Assembly (NCBI GenBank): GCA_001692895.1
Contig: KV748215.1
Coordinates: forward strand, 1,099,720 to 1,163,719
Direction of reading: 5' to 3'
DNA length: 64,000 nucleotides
Source of the DNA: Cenococcum geophilum 1.58
Taxonomy: Eukaryota > Ascomycota > Dothideomycetes > Gloniales > Gloniaceae
Position 1 is the first letter of the stretch. Each line of letters begins with the position of its first letter. This document shows positions 25,265-36,232 of this stretch, one piece after another. Below the pieces are notes generated by a model. The model saw only the letters and a program-made list of their open reading frames with translations. It was not told where the DNA came from and ran no database searches. The translations under genes were made by a program, and so were the position numbers.

Positions 25265-27591
25265 TCATAGCTCCGATCGCTTGCTTACGACGTCATGATT
25301 TTGATGATTCACGGCACGTTCAGATACATTACTCGGATTCAACATTCAGCATATCAATACGCGCCCATCCTTGCGATATATCTGATTACGCATTGGTGTC
25401 TGGTGGTCATTTCTGCCGAAGGGCAAACTTATTTTCCTCATCTTCACTGAGATCTCGCCAACGCCTTTGGTTTCTGCGAGAGCGCGGTATCTACGAACTT
25501 CACGGCCTTTGTTACACTAGATCATGCGGCTAACCTATCCTCTCTGGAAAAGCTCACGCGTTGGCCATATGCATGCTCCTTTTGTATACTATTGGGAACG
25601 AAAATCACCTGCGAAGGTCTACATCATTCCGGCATCTGAGCATTTCTGCGGAGCCTTTATTAGGGCTTTTTTCACTTTGGGCATGGTGGCGAAAATACTG
25701 GATCGAACCGGTGAAATGCATGTAGCCATCCTTGACTGAGCCGAAAACCTGGTCCCAGGGCTTTCCTTCTCATTATTTCCTCCATTATTTTCTTGTTTTT
25801 GTACCTCTTTCGGCATTACTTCCCCATCACCAACCCACCAATTCTATTCTGTGTTTTGTTACCTTGGGCCTTTCTGTTTTCACATCCTCATTTTTCGGAC
25901 AAACGAGCGGCTTTACACGAACAAATACACCACATATTCCCAGCCAAACCTAGCATCTAGCATTTCTTATCCCTTCCCCATCAAAGAACAACAGGTCTTT
26001 TCCCTTTTTCTCCTCATTTGTGGGTAGCAGACTCTTGTGTTTTCCTCTTATTACCATTGCTTCAACTAGCGGACATGCGTTGCCACAGCGTTGCTCCTTT
26101 ATTCTACCTTTACTTTCCACAAACCCTCATGGATGGGACGTAAAACTAGCTAGCGGAACTTAACCTCTTCTTTTTCTTACTGCCTTGTCTGCGGGACGAT
26201 GATGGACGATGGACGATAGATGATGCAGGAATTGCGGCACTTTAACTTATACTCGTTTACTTTGACTTGGCTTGCGCTTGCTACCGGGCTTTGTATGTAG
26301 CTTTTTGGCCTCTGGGGCTATGAAGAGGCTTCTTCCAACCGGCTTTTGCGGCCTATTGGGTAGCGTAGCGTAGCGTAGCATAGTAGTCAAGTCAATGGAA
26401 ATCACACTTTGATAGAAATTGATCGGATCGTCCTGCGTGTAATATGTGAAATACTGTAAAAGAGGACATCAGATGGGAAATCAACACGTCGAGGGCGAAT
26501 CACGCACGTGGTTAGTAAGTGATCGTTAATGTGGCATGGTGTTGGCGGTTGGGACGACGCCTCCTGCATCTTGGGATAGCGTCTATGCGGGTCGCGGGCC
26601 GGGAACGAGGAGATCGGCACACAGGCGAATGAAGGACTTGGCGAGTTAATGCAGGTGATAGGGAAATAGGAAGGACATACAGGAATACCTGATTTGCATA
26701 TAATTTGTCACGACTATAAAACTAGCCCCTTCTACGAGTAACACACGCCCGTAGCGGAGTGCAGAGATGGGGGAGGGTCGCTGTTCGGCGGGGAGGGGCC
26801 GGTGTCTCAGAGAAATCCGGGGAACGCATAGCCTTTCTCGGAATACCTAGTGAGGTTTAGTTGCCGTTATTTTCAGGGCTTGCATATCGAAGGCGTCCAA
26901 CCAGCTTTCCGACGCATCTCTGCTTTAGGAAGTTTTTCTTGGTCGCAGATTTCCATTGCGTATTGCCGTTGCTGGGGGTTGGGCCGTCATTACTCAACTT
27001 TAACTCTCATCTATTACCAGTTCAGGAAATCGAAATGGTATTTGGTGCCCAACTGTAGAATGCAGTGGCCGGGGGTCATAATTCAACGAATTCTGGCATT
27101 CTACCGCTTAAGGAAATTTTTATGGTAATTTTGTTCATTTGCGTAGAATGTTGCGGCTGGGGTTGAGACGCCCTCCGGTTGTTCAACAAAGCGTGACCTA
27201 GACGCGCGTGTGGCTAAGACGTTATAAAGTTTGTAGTCAGCGCATCATATTAGAGTAACGCGAGATTGAAATGCTCAGCAAGCTGGCGATGATGCTACTG
27301 AATGCTTTTGTAATCATGTACAAGAATGTAGGATGTGGGAAATGGGTGAGTATATCTATAGAATGAGCAAACAGTTAAGTAAAAGCAGTTCGTCGAGCTC
27401 TGGCGGTGTCCTTGAACACCTTCCATACGGTATCGACCCCTACACATTTTACACCAAATTCTAACGTATTTTATAACAAAATTAACAAAACTAGTAGATT
27501 TAATTAGCACAGTATATAATATTTATTTAAAGTTGCTTAGGCGATAATATTTTTTTATTATAAAATATATTAAGTATTATAAATTTAGCGG
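25265..27591. other. Intergenic region, AT-rich toward the right
   Basis: 3' UTR of the PUF gene, then non-coding sequence. A short tandem repeat (GTAGC, about four units) is at 26360-26382 and a GATGGACGAT-type repeat at about 26200-26225. From 27470 the base composition becomes strongly AT-rich. No gene supported. Confidence 0.45.
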
Positions 27592-27967
27592 TAACGTGAG
27601 CGATAGGGTTATGACGGTCGGTATAGTTATGACGGTTTGGAACATCAAAACTACGCACAGAGAAACCGTTATAATTATGCCGACCGTTATAACCCTATTA
27701 CCTACGTTATGCGATATATCTATCTTGCACACCTCTGCAAGCCGTTGTGGAGGCTCTAATAGAGTTGCAAGCTCTACGTCTGCTTGTGGCGCTTTGCGAG
27801 ACCTTTGCCAAACGAAGGTCAGTGGGAGACGTGCACGGAGCTCTGCACGGAGCTCTGGGGCAGTATTTTGATGTTCTAAACCATTCTCGCAGTAAGCCCA
27901 ATTAGGAAGGCGGTAGTAGCCGACCGTCATAACTATGCCGACCGTCATAACCCTATCGCTCACGTTA
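27592..27967. mobile_element. TIR element (MITE-like, Tc1/mariner-pogo type TA target) with a third internal arm
   Basis: The left end at 27592 (TAACGTGAGCGATAGGG) and right end at 27967 are inverted copies of about 45 bp, with one mismatch near the tips. Each arm contains two units of a GTTATGACGGTCGG motif. If TA is the duplicated target, the element is ACGTGAGCG...CGCTCACGT, as for Tc1/mariner/pogo families. A more diverged arm facing the left end lies at about 27662-27709, so 27592-27709 alone is also a palindrome of about 118 bp. The 27712-27920 interior carries a protein-like minus-strand stretch (FVWQRSRKAPQADVELATL) that I do not recognise. Confidence 0.75.
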
Positions 27968-28686
27968 GTTAATTTTTTTACTTTAGAGTAAATATTAAAT
28001 TTATTAGTAAACTCTATAGAAAAGATATACATACCCTTCCTTTACCCTCTTTTCTTCCCTCTCTCCCTCTCTCCCTTTCTTCCTCTTTCCCTCCCTTTCT
28101 CTATCCCTACCTCTCCACCTTGCCCTATGTTTCCATTTCTATTTGATTATCTCTTATTTTACATACAGTAGCTAATAAAAGCCCAGGGAAATAAAGTATT
28201 AAATAGGGAATAAGGAGAGAGAGGTGTAGAGGTATAGAAGTGCAGAGGCAGAGGCAGAGGTAGAGGCAAAGGTAGAGGCACGGGCAAAAATACAGGTAGA
28301 GAGGAAACAGTTAATATAGAAATAATAGTAGAAGCAAGATAACATGCAGGTAAGATAAAGCAGGTAAAGCAGATAAAATAGGTAGAGTTTATATCGTATA
28401 GTAGCTTTTATAGTAGAAAGTATATTTTCTTTACATATACACGTACACGTGCATATATATAATATTAATTTAAAATGCATACAAGGTCCATAAATGGAAC
28501 TCTATATATTATAGTGAAATCTAGCTCTAAAATACATTAAATACCACCCCAAGTCAACACTAAATATCGACTTAAGATACATCAAAATCTACGTCGGCCA
28601 TATACCGTTGGGCTTCATAACTCTCGGAAAACGAGAATGGCCATTTCTTCGCCGACATTAAGTGTCCTTCCAAAACTAAGCAGAGT
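27968..28686. repeat. Low-complexity pyrimidine and purine tracts
   Basis: 28032-28120 is almost pure C/T on the plus strand (CCCTCTCTCCCTCTCTCCC). 28205-28300 is almost pure A/G with a degenerate 6-bp unit (AGAGGC/AGAGGT). The remainder is AT-rich. No coding potential; the far right includes the 3' flank of the LPMO gene. Confidence 0.6.
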
Positions 28687-30429
28687 TTAAAGCCCGCTGG
28701 GTAGAGCCGTGGGAATAGAGAAGATTGATGGCAGGCTCAAGCCACTTGGAAGTGCTGTGGGGACCAGGGAGCCGGATGGGAATGCGGAAGCGACAGGAAT
28801 CCCGCTTGGGGCTCCCGTCCCAAATTCACATCCAACACTGTGGGGGCCATGAAGGCCATGAGGGCCTCCCGTGGGATGAGCGAATCCGCCAGATGGCATC
28901 GATAACGGTGCTCCGCCGGATGCTGCGAGAGCTTTGCCGAAGATCGTACTCGGCAGTGCAGTAGGGAAGGGAGCACCAGTCTCAGCTGAAAGAGATTGTG
29001 CGCTAGTGCTGAAACCGAAACCAGTACCGTGAGGTCGATGGCCGTGGTGATGGTGTAGGCCAGTACCGATGGGTGCTACACCTAAGGGTGCAGCGAAGCC
29101 ACCGCTTGGAACTCCTGAGAAGTAGTTAAATTGGCGCTTCTTTACATGAGCGGACGAGAGATCTCGGGGGTGCTTGTTGTTGCCATGGCGGAAGAATGTG
29201 CTCATGATCCAGGACACCCACTCCATAAACTCCTTAAGTGTCATGTCTGCAGGAAGCGGGGTGCCAGGAAGATTCCCAGAGGAGTTATCTGCACCAGTCG
29301 GGATCGCGGTGGGGAGAGTGCTTGCTAGGAGGCTAGACGAAATTGTAGTGGTTTCACCGGTAACATAACTGGCGCCTTCGCCTTCGGAAGCAGACGATGT
29401 AACTACTGGTGATGAGGATACTTCAACAGTGGCTACTGAGCTGGCCTGGACACGTGAAACAGCTGGAGTTGATACTGTGGTGCTTGAAACAACAGCACTC
29501 GAAACCACAGCGCTGGATGCAGAATAGCCAGCAGCAGGGGTTGAGGTTACCACTGCTGATGTCACACCAGTAATGCTGGAGACAGAAGCGGTGGCGGTGG
29601 CAGAGACTACGGTTTGACTGACCGATTCCGCACGGCTGTACAAAGTCGGACCAGGAATATCATACGTAGAGAGGGAGGTGTAAATGTTGATGAGAATACC
29701 TGGATCGCTTTCCTTGTACAGCGCAGTACCAAGGACGCCTGAAGGAGTGTCTGAGCCGCTGCCTGTAACTTGAAGGTTGACGCACTATGAAAATTAGCGT
29801 GTTAGCGTGATGATCTCGTACATATCAAAAGGAAACCGAACCTGTGGATAGTTTTGAGCACCGTCGGCGGTCCCAGCAGAATGAAGCGCAATAACTTCAT
29901 GCCTCAAGACATAGTTGCCAGGTGCAATGCTAGTAGGGATCTTCACCGTCCAGCTGTTGTTGTTGGCAATCATTTGATCTGAAGCCCATGTCCCTGGAAC
30001 TGCCGAGTCACTGACCAGTCCACCTTGATCAATCTTGAAGAACTCCAGAGTGTCCTTGTCCGCGGTTTCGCACTCTCCACTACATTTGGCTAGATAATCT
30101 ATGACAGGGCCGCGGTGAGATGAAGGCCAGGCTGTCCATTGCAGTTCAACAGTTCCTCCAGCGGCGACCGTCGCGTGCGCCTGACCGGGTGTGGCAGCCT
30201 TGTGGCAGATAATGTTGGGCCCGCCATAAGCATCAGGGGCGACGAAACCGTTATCCTGACATTCCGGGCACGACCAACCAATGACAGCAGGGGGTGTGGA
30301 GATGTACTGGAAGGACGGGTTGTAACCTTCGTAGTATGTCCCATCTGCCACAATCCCCTGGATGTGGCCGTGGGCTGCGACTGAAGTGGCAAACGCTCCT
30401 AAAAGAGCGGCAGCTTGGAGTATGGACAT
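28687..30429 (-). CDS. AA9 lytic polysaccharide monooxygenase with long C-terminal extension
   Basis: Secreted copper enzyme that oxidatively cleaves cellulose or related glucans. Minus-strand exons 29842-30429 and 28687-29784 (57-nt intron 29785-29841), total 1686 nt (561 aa). The signal peptide is residues 1-19, leaving mature His1 (HGHIQG, residue 20) as half of the copper histidine brace. The second ligand is His105 in PSSHRGPV and the axial Tyr194 is in QNYPQC. Splicing rebuilds the family hallmark [14 protein letters not shown]. The catalytic domain ends near residue 245. There is no CBM1. Instead comes a Ser/Thr/Val-rich linker, a short amphipathic segment ([18 protein letters not shown]), a dibasic KKR, then a Gly/His/Pro-rich tail ending in LP.ALPSGL repeats. 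The tail roughly doubles the usual domain length. Neighbours give no cluster context. Confidence 0.95.
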
Positions 30430-31930
30430 CTTAGATGGTTTAAAATGGTTGCGAAAATAATCGTTTGTACAGAGTCGGTTGAAGCAAGCCTCGAGCTTGA
30501 GTCAATGGGACAAATGAGGGTTTGAAAGAAAGTAAAGTATCCCAACTCCAATCAATGAAGACGATACTGCAAAAGAATGAGAAGCCCAAAGACCGGGGGG
30601 AATGTAGAGCAGGTACTGAAGGGACTGCGGTGATGGGAAAAAAACCTTTTCGATGGAAAGACTTTATATATCAAATCCACGAAGACTCCTAATTAGATGG
30701 AAGGTAGCATGCAGACGATACCTGTGCTCTCCTAGATACAGACGCCGCCATTGCCCTGTTCCAGAGAATAAAGCTGTTAGCATATTTAGAAGGCTGACTC
30801 GGGAATAGCCTTGCAAAACACCCCGGTTTCATGTTTCGCGGCGCATCGAGGCGAGGTATGACGAGAGAAAACGAGAGCCAAGCGCTAATGAGGCTGGCTT
30901 CCGGATGTGGAGAATGGTGTTCTAGGTTTATTGTTCTTACTATGTCTGCCGGCGATGCACGCAGGCATCTGTGTTAAGGAGCGGTCAGCAGTGGTGCATT
31001 TTGTGATGCCTCGGTTTCTTCTCAAGCAACACCTACCGAATACCTCCATTTCATCATCGCTTCAGTGTTGCTACCGAGTATACAACGTTCAAATAATTCA
31101 TCCAGGTGTATTTTGTCTTGTTCTCGGGTTTTTACTATGGACCANTCATGAATCGAAGGCTATGGTGGAGAAGAAAGACGCTAACGAATCTCAAAACGCC
31201 AGGCCAAGCATCTCTTTGAAACATTTGCGGAACTATCTCCACCTCACTGCATTCTCGCCAAAGCAGCATCCACCTATTTCTTCAAGCCATCCAATCAATC
31301 TCGAGCCCCGGCTGGCGCTTGTCTGCTGTCGACCAATCGCTAAAGTTTTTCGTTTCCAGTCTTCTCAAACCCCGTGCGTTTCACCAGGTTGATATCAATC
31401 TTGGACCTGGCCTCTGGGTCCACGATGAACTGCTATGTGGTGTGCTAATTTTCCGACGCAGTTCTTTAAGCTCAGCATTGAGATTGGTGGGTTTTCATCT
31501 CTTCATGCAAGTGGTTTATTTTCCGCTATAGCCGCGCGACTCGGAGCATTCTCAGCCTACAGCAGCACAAACAGAGATTGGGTTCGGCGGCTACGTTTTA
31601 AATGTTTTCCTACGCAGGCATGTCGCCTTGAATCATCTCCTTACATCCCACCCAGTCAAGAAAAGTCTACCTATCTGAATAGCGCAAGCTTCTTGAAATA
31701 CTCGAAACTCAACTAACCCACGCTGTTTCCTTCCAAGATCTCAAATCATTTGAGTCTCATTAATCGTACTTTCCCCTGCTTGTGGGATGCCACCACGCAA
31801 AAAATCACCGGATGGTTCAACATGAAAACGCTCAATTCGCCCACTAACGACCAAGAGACAACCTATCCTTTGGCCCGTAAATTTGCGTCCAACGGTTATC
31901 TATAAGAACTAACCAATCAATTGTGCCGGA
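30430..31930. other. Intergenic region, LPMO upstream side
   Basis: Contains the promoter of the minus-strand LPMO gene. A plus-strand open frame at 30907-31392 contains an ambiguous base (31145) and has no domain; I do not call it. Confidence 0.45.
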
Positions 31931-32890
31931 TTTAACGCCCATACTGAGGAATATAAAGCTTTTAATTTATAGTAATTTAATATATACGCCTAATTTTAGA
32001 AGTTAAGTCGCTCGATATAAGGTTAATAGCACTTATCCTTCCTGCAGAATCGAATTTTGCATTATAGTAGGTAATTAATTAATGGAATCTATATAGGTGC
32101 ATGCGTTGTTTTGAAGCTAGTGTTCGCGCACGAACCACTTACTCGTTGAACGCTGACGGGTCAAGGAATACAGCTAGTGTTTTTATTTAATATTCAACAT
32201 CAATATAAGGTCGTATTGATATTAATATTGAATCGCTCACTCATATTGAAAATATATTGAACATTGATTATCGAATTTAATACATAGAGCCTTAGCATAG
32301 TATTTAGATAAAAATTGGGCTCTACAGAACTCTAAAATTCAACTAATCTCCTACTAATACCGTTAATACAGTAATCCTTGGCTTAGTGTTGTATTTGATT
32401 GCGATATTATTATTATTAGTAATATTAGGAGGTAAGGAAGGTATAGTATTAATTATAAAGGTGGAGCAAGTATAGGGGTGCAAAATTTAAAGACATTATA
32501 TGCGATAACATATAAAACCAAGTTTAATATTTAGTAATTGTTAGATCACTAACTAGGCGTGGCGCGGTATATATGTAGGAGGCTCTATAAGGAAGAATTT
32601 ATGGAGCTCGATCGCCCGAGAAAATATCTATAAGGTAGCCCGTGCACGTCGTCGAGCTTAAGAGGCTGCCTAACTACCCCCCCTACTAATAGTAATTTTG
32701 ACTTTGTATGGGGTTACCTAACAAATTTAAAACGTATACGTATTATCAAGAGGCTTAAGAGTCATTTACCGAGCCTCTAGACCGTATTTCTACTACCTTA
32801 ACTCTAAAAATATTCAGTATTCAATAACTTTCAGTGTTGAACATATCGTATCGGTATTGGATATTGAATATCAATATTTAATATTTCAAT
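31931..32890. repeat. AT-rich decayed repeat sequence
   Basis: Composition drops abruptly to strongly AT-rich with no coding frames. ATTGATATT/AATATCAAT-type palindromic tracts at about 32185-32280 and again, inverted, at 32815-32885 suggest the remains of a further inverted-repeat element, but no clean ends or target duplication could be fixed. Confidence 0.5.
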
Positions 32891-33089
32891 TGTGACGATG
32901 GTTCTGGAAGAGTCCTCCACGTTCGTTGCCTGCTTACATAAGCAGATTCCCTTTGGTTCCTTTTTGGACGACGTCCGTAAGCAACCACTTATGACTCCGT
33001 AGGTATAGGCCTATATAAAGGCCTATATTCGTCGTAGATAGATTCGATAGATTCATATTCATTCATTTATCCTCAGATCCAGTTCATCA
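32891..33089. mobile_element. Solo LTR (LTR retrotransposon relic), TSD TCAAT
   Basis: A 199-bp unit starting TGTGACGATGG and ending CA, flanked by perfect 5-bp duplications TCAAT at 32886-32890 and 33090-33094. A TATA-like CTATATAAAGG lies near 33012, as in an LTR promoter. There is no internal region, so it is most likely a solo LTR left by recombination. Superfamily not determined; the start resembles fungal Ty3/Gypsy LTRs. Confidence 0.8.
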
Positions 33090-33158
33090 TCAATAAGCGT
33101 AATCGGTATCGAATACTGATAAAAACACTGGATACAGTGGATGCAACTCTTCAATATC

Positions 33159-33329
33159 TGTCGACCTGAATCGGAGTTACTTATTACCGTCTTACCCTTA
33201 ACTCGGTCACCGACTCGGTCATCGACCTGTGACTCATACCTTATGTATAAATAGTCTCTTTTCTTCATAGATCAATCTACACACGAGTTCTTCTTTTCTT
33301 ACAATCGGTGCACGGACTACCGATCGACA
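33159..33329. mobile_element. Solo LTR (LTR retrotransposon relic), TSD ATATC
   Basis: A 171-bp unit TGTCGACCTG...GATCGACA flanked by perfect 5-bp duplications ATATC at 33154-33158 and 33330-33334. It has a TATA-like GTATAAATAG near 33244. Its 3' half (TCTTCATAGATCAATC) is similar to relics near 55.5 and 55.9 kb, so a related family exists elsewhere in the window. No internal coding region remains here. Confidence 0.85.
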
Positions 33330-33445
33330 ATATCTCTCTCAAGCATTGCTTCCCCGTTCCCGATTTCAAAATCAGGAGTATCCCGAACCCCAATGTCAAT
33401 AGCTCTATCGGCTCGTGAAGTGGAAGCTTGAGTGACCAACCCACG

Positions 33446-34254
33446 CAGGGCTGTCAATAAGTCTTCCCATCAAGTCCGATTTGAATTGAATTGATTACAA
33501 AGCAAGTCAATTCAATTCTGGAACAGCCTCTCTATATTAGATAATCAAGTCAAATCTAGTATTTCGGAGGCTTGATTTGAATTGATTAAAATCTAGGATA
33601 AAGCTTTAGTAGTTATAGTTCGGGGTATATTTAGTAATTGCTTAAATTATGCCTTTTTTGGTAAGGAAGCCTCTATATTCGGCATCTTCCGTTTATTTAC
33701 TAAGCTACGCCTAGGCACTTTGCGGTTATAGCTAAGAAGTTCACGCCCGCAGAGGTCTTCTATACATTATACTACTTCATTAATATACTTCCACCACCGT
33801 CTATTTCCATTAATATGGACACCAGATCTATTTCTGCTAATCCTTCTACCCTTCCTAGTCAATTAGAGGTACCTACTAAGCTCCAGAACACTGCTGCTTT
33901 TAAACCTAACGCGTTAAGGGACGCGTCGCCCGATGATAGAGACGACGGCTTAATCCTTACTGCCTATAAAGCCTCCGCCGGAGCCTCTACTACCACATTT
34001 ACTACTGCGCTGGTGACGTCATATATCGCAAGATTTGTATACGGGCGGTAGGGCTATATAAAAGGACCTCATATGAGGCTACAAACCTATACCAAGACTT
34101 TGTATATAGCCTTACTAATCAATTTGCAATTCAATTCTCAGCAGAGCCTCCTGAACTAGCTCCGAGTCAATTCAAGTCGGGCAAATCGGGCGCCAAGCAA
34201 TTCAATTCTAGACAGAGCTCTGTGGAAGGCTTGAAAGGCTTATTGACAGGCCTG
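33446..34254. mobile_element. Non-autonomous hAT-like DNA transposon, TSD AACCCACG
   Basis: 809 bp with inverted ends CAGGGCTGTCAATAAG (left) and CAGGCCTGTCAATAAG (right, reverse complement). It is flanked by a perfect 8-bp duplication AACCCACG at 33438-33445 and 34255-34262. An 8-bp target site plus CAG-starting short TIRs is the hAT signature. Subterminal GAATTGAATTG motifs recur inside both ends, also common in hATs. A 78-codon open frame at 33815-34051 (MDTRSISANPSTLPSQL) may be the N-terminal remnant of a transposase; no catalytic or BED zinc-finger motif is visible, so the copy is not autonomous. Confidence 0.9.
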
Positions 34255-34488
34255 AACCCACGCGCCGAGGTGTTGTCTACTCTTGACGAAGGCTCACCAA
34301 CTCCCTTTGGAGGCCCATAACTATCATCTGCAACCTGTTTTGATGTTCGCGAAATCGCAACACCTTCGACTGAGCTATTGTTCCGCACTAGCAGAAGCCC
34401 AAAATAGTTTTCTGACATATTTGCGCGGTTTTCCTTTGGGTCAATGTCGTAACAGCCAAATGATGGCAGAAGCACAGGGTTTTCCCCC

Positions 34489-34705
34489 TGTTGGTTACAC
34501 AAGGGGGATATCACGTAGCTACGGTTCGTAGATAGTATGATAATTGTTCTATTTTCTTCTTTAAGAAAGGGGTGAGGAACTTAAGGTTCCTTACCACGCT
34601 AGTGCCGCAGCGGCACGTGATGGCAACTTGCCGCACGTAACGGCAACTTGCTATATGTGACGGCAATATACCTTATATAGTGACTATTTGCCTTTATTCC
34701 CAATA
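34489..34705. repeat. Left LTR of the Copia element
   Basis: 217 bp, begins TGTTGGTTAC, ends at the position matching CCCAACA of the other copy. Paired with 42344-42560 at roughly 93% identity by eye. Confidence 0.92.
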
Positions 34706-36109
34706 CTAGCAACTCTTTTTTTATAGTTGCCATCTATATATATATACCGCTTAACTAGTGGAATAAAAATTAATCCTTTTTACTTACTATTGCCATTATA
34801 ATATAAGTCTCGCTATCCTAAAATTTACCTCTTAGCACGTAGTGCTTTCTTGCTTATAAGTTATAGGTAGGTATCTTATTAGTAGGGCCGCTAAGGCGCT
34901 AGCGGTAAGCGAGCTAATAGCAATTTTTTATCCTAGGGATAGAAAATCCTAATTAGCTAGTTTAAGTTAGGGTTTGCAGAATCTAACCAATTAGACAACT
35001 TTAACCGCCAGTTAAAGTTCCTAGACATCTTAAGACCTTATATAACTAAGAAATTTCTAGGGACTCCCTTTTAACCTAACCTTTAACTTATATATATAGA
35101 GTATTTATATTAACAAACGTCTCTAGTACCTTATTTAGGTTCGCCTTTATTATTACATCTACTAGGTTATTTTGGCTATTAATCTATTAAATCTTAAAGA
35201 GTTCTTAATACTCGTAAGATTACTAAAGTGCTATAATATTAATTATAAGGCGCTTCTCCTTTATAGTACTAAGCTTAACTAAACACTTATAAAGGGAAAA
35301 TAAATCGGTGTATATAATTATAGGGATAACAGGAAGTTTAAGTCAATCTATAATTATCTTTAGGGTAGTTCTAATTATAATTGCTATATTAACTCCGCTA
35401 ATTATTCTATATATCTTTAACGCTAAAACACTTTAGGTAACGCGCTTACTCTTAGTTAAGCTCTAATAGATAAAATTACCATAGATTATAAAGTTATTCT
35501 CTCTAGTAAATTTATTTGTAATAATAATCTTATATTCTAACTAGGAGCTAAAATCTTTATTATTTATAAACGATCCATTAATAAATATAAAGAGCTTAGC
35601 GGTAGGAAGATTAATAGGCACGTAGAGTAGTCCCTAATTAAGATAGTTTATTTACTAGAAAAAACGTTTATTTAGGGCAAGAACGTCATCCTTAATTAGT
35701 TCCTAGTATTAGGCGGCAACGGAGAGATTAAATAAAGCCTTAGGTTAATAGATAAAAGTAATATAAGCTCTATAAGCGCGTTACTCTATATATCCTTGCT
35801 TTAGGGAATTAACGTTAATAACGTTGATTTTCTTACTTTAACCCTTCTAGCGCAAAGCAATAGAATCCTCGTTTAGGGAGAGAATATATCTATTAAAGAG
35901 TAATAGTATTATTAAGTTAAGCTTTTCCTTTGGCTTTGCTATAAGATTTACCTTTACTAGCTTATCCTCTTTAAGAGCTAAGAATTGGTCGTCTCCTAAG
36001 ATAATTATATTATTAGTTTATATACCAATAATTCCAAATAGGGTTCCTATGGTTATAATAAGGAAGTAGGGATTAAATATAGAAGTAGTTATTAAAAGCT
36101 TCTCTTTAT

Positions 36110-36232
36110 NGTGCTTNCTATAGGTAGCNNACTAGTAAGTTNCTACCTCTNCNATTNTATATAATNGCTTAAGNATAACNATAATNNTNTCTTTAGGATA
36201 CTAGTGGCNAATTTNCTCTANAAGGTATNCTA
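36110..36232. other. Stretch with scattered ambiguous bases (N)
   Basis: About twenty Ns are scattered among called bases inside the decayed Copia element; one more N is at 31145. Scattered rather than block Ns suggest unresolved consensus between near-identical repeat copies, not a scaffold gap. Confidence 0.8.

Noticed and set aside
25685-25705. B-box-like GGTTCGATCC on the minus strand
   Set aside because: Flanking bases do not form a T-stem and no tRNA body follows.
27577-28032. 151-codon minus-strand frame as a gene
   Set aside because: It reads through both terminal inverted repeats of the TIR element, so most of it is repeat DNA.
30907-31392. 161-codon plus-strand frame
   Set aside because: Contains an ambiguous base, has no domain, and its composition is not coding-like.
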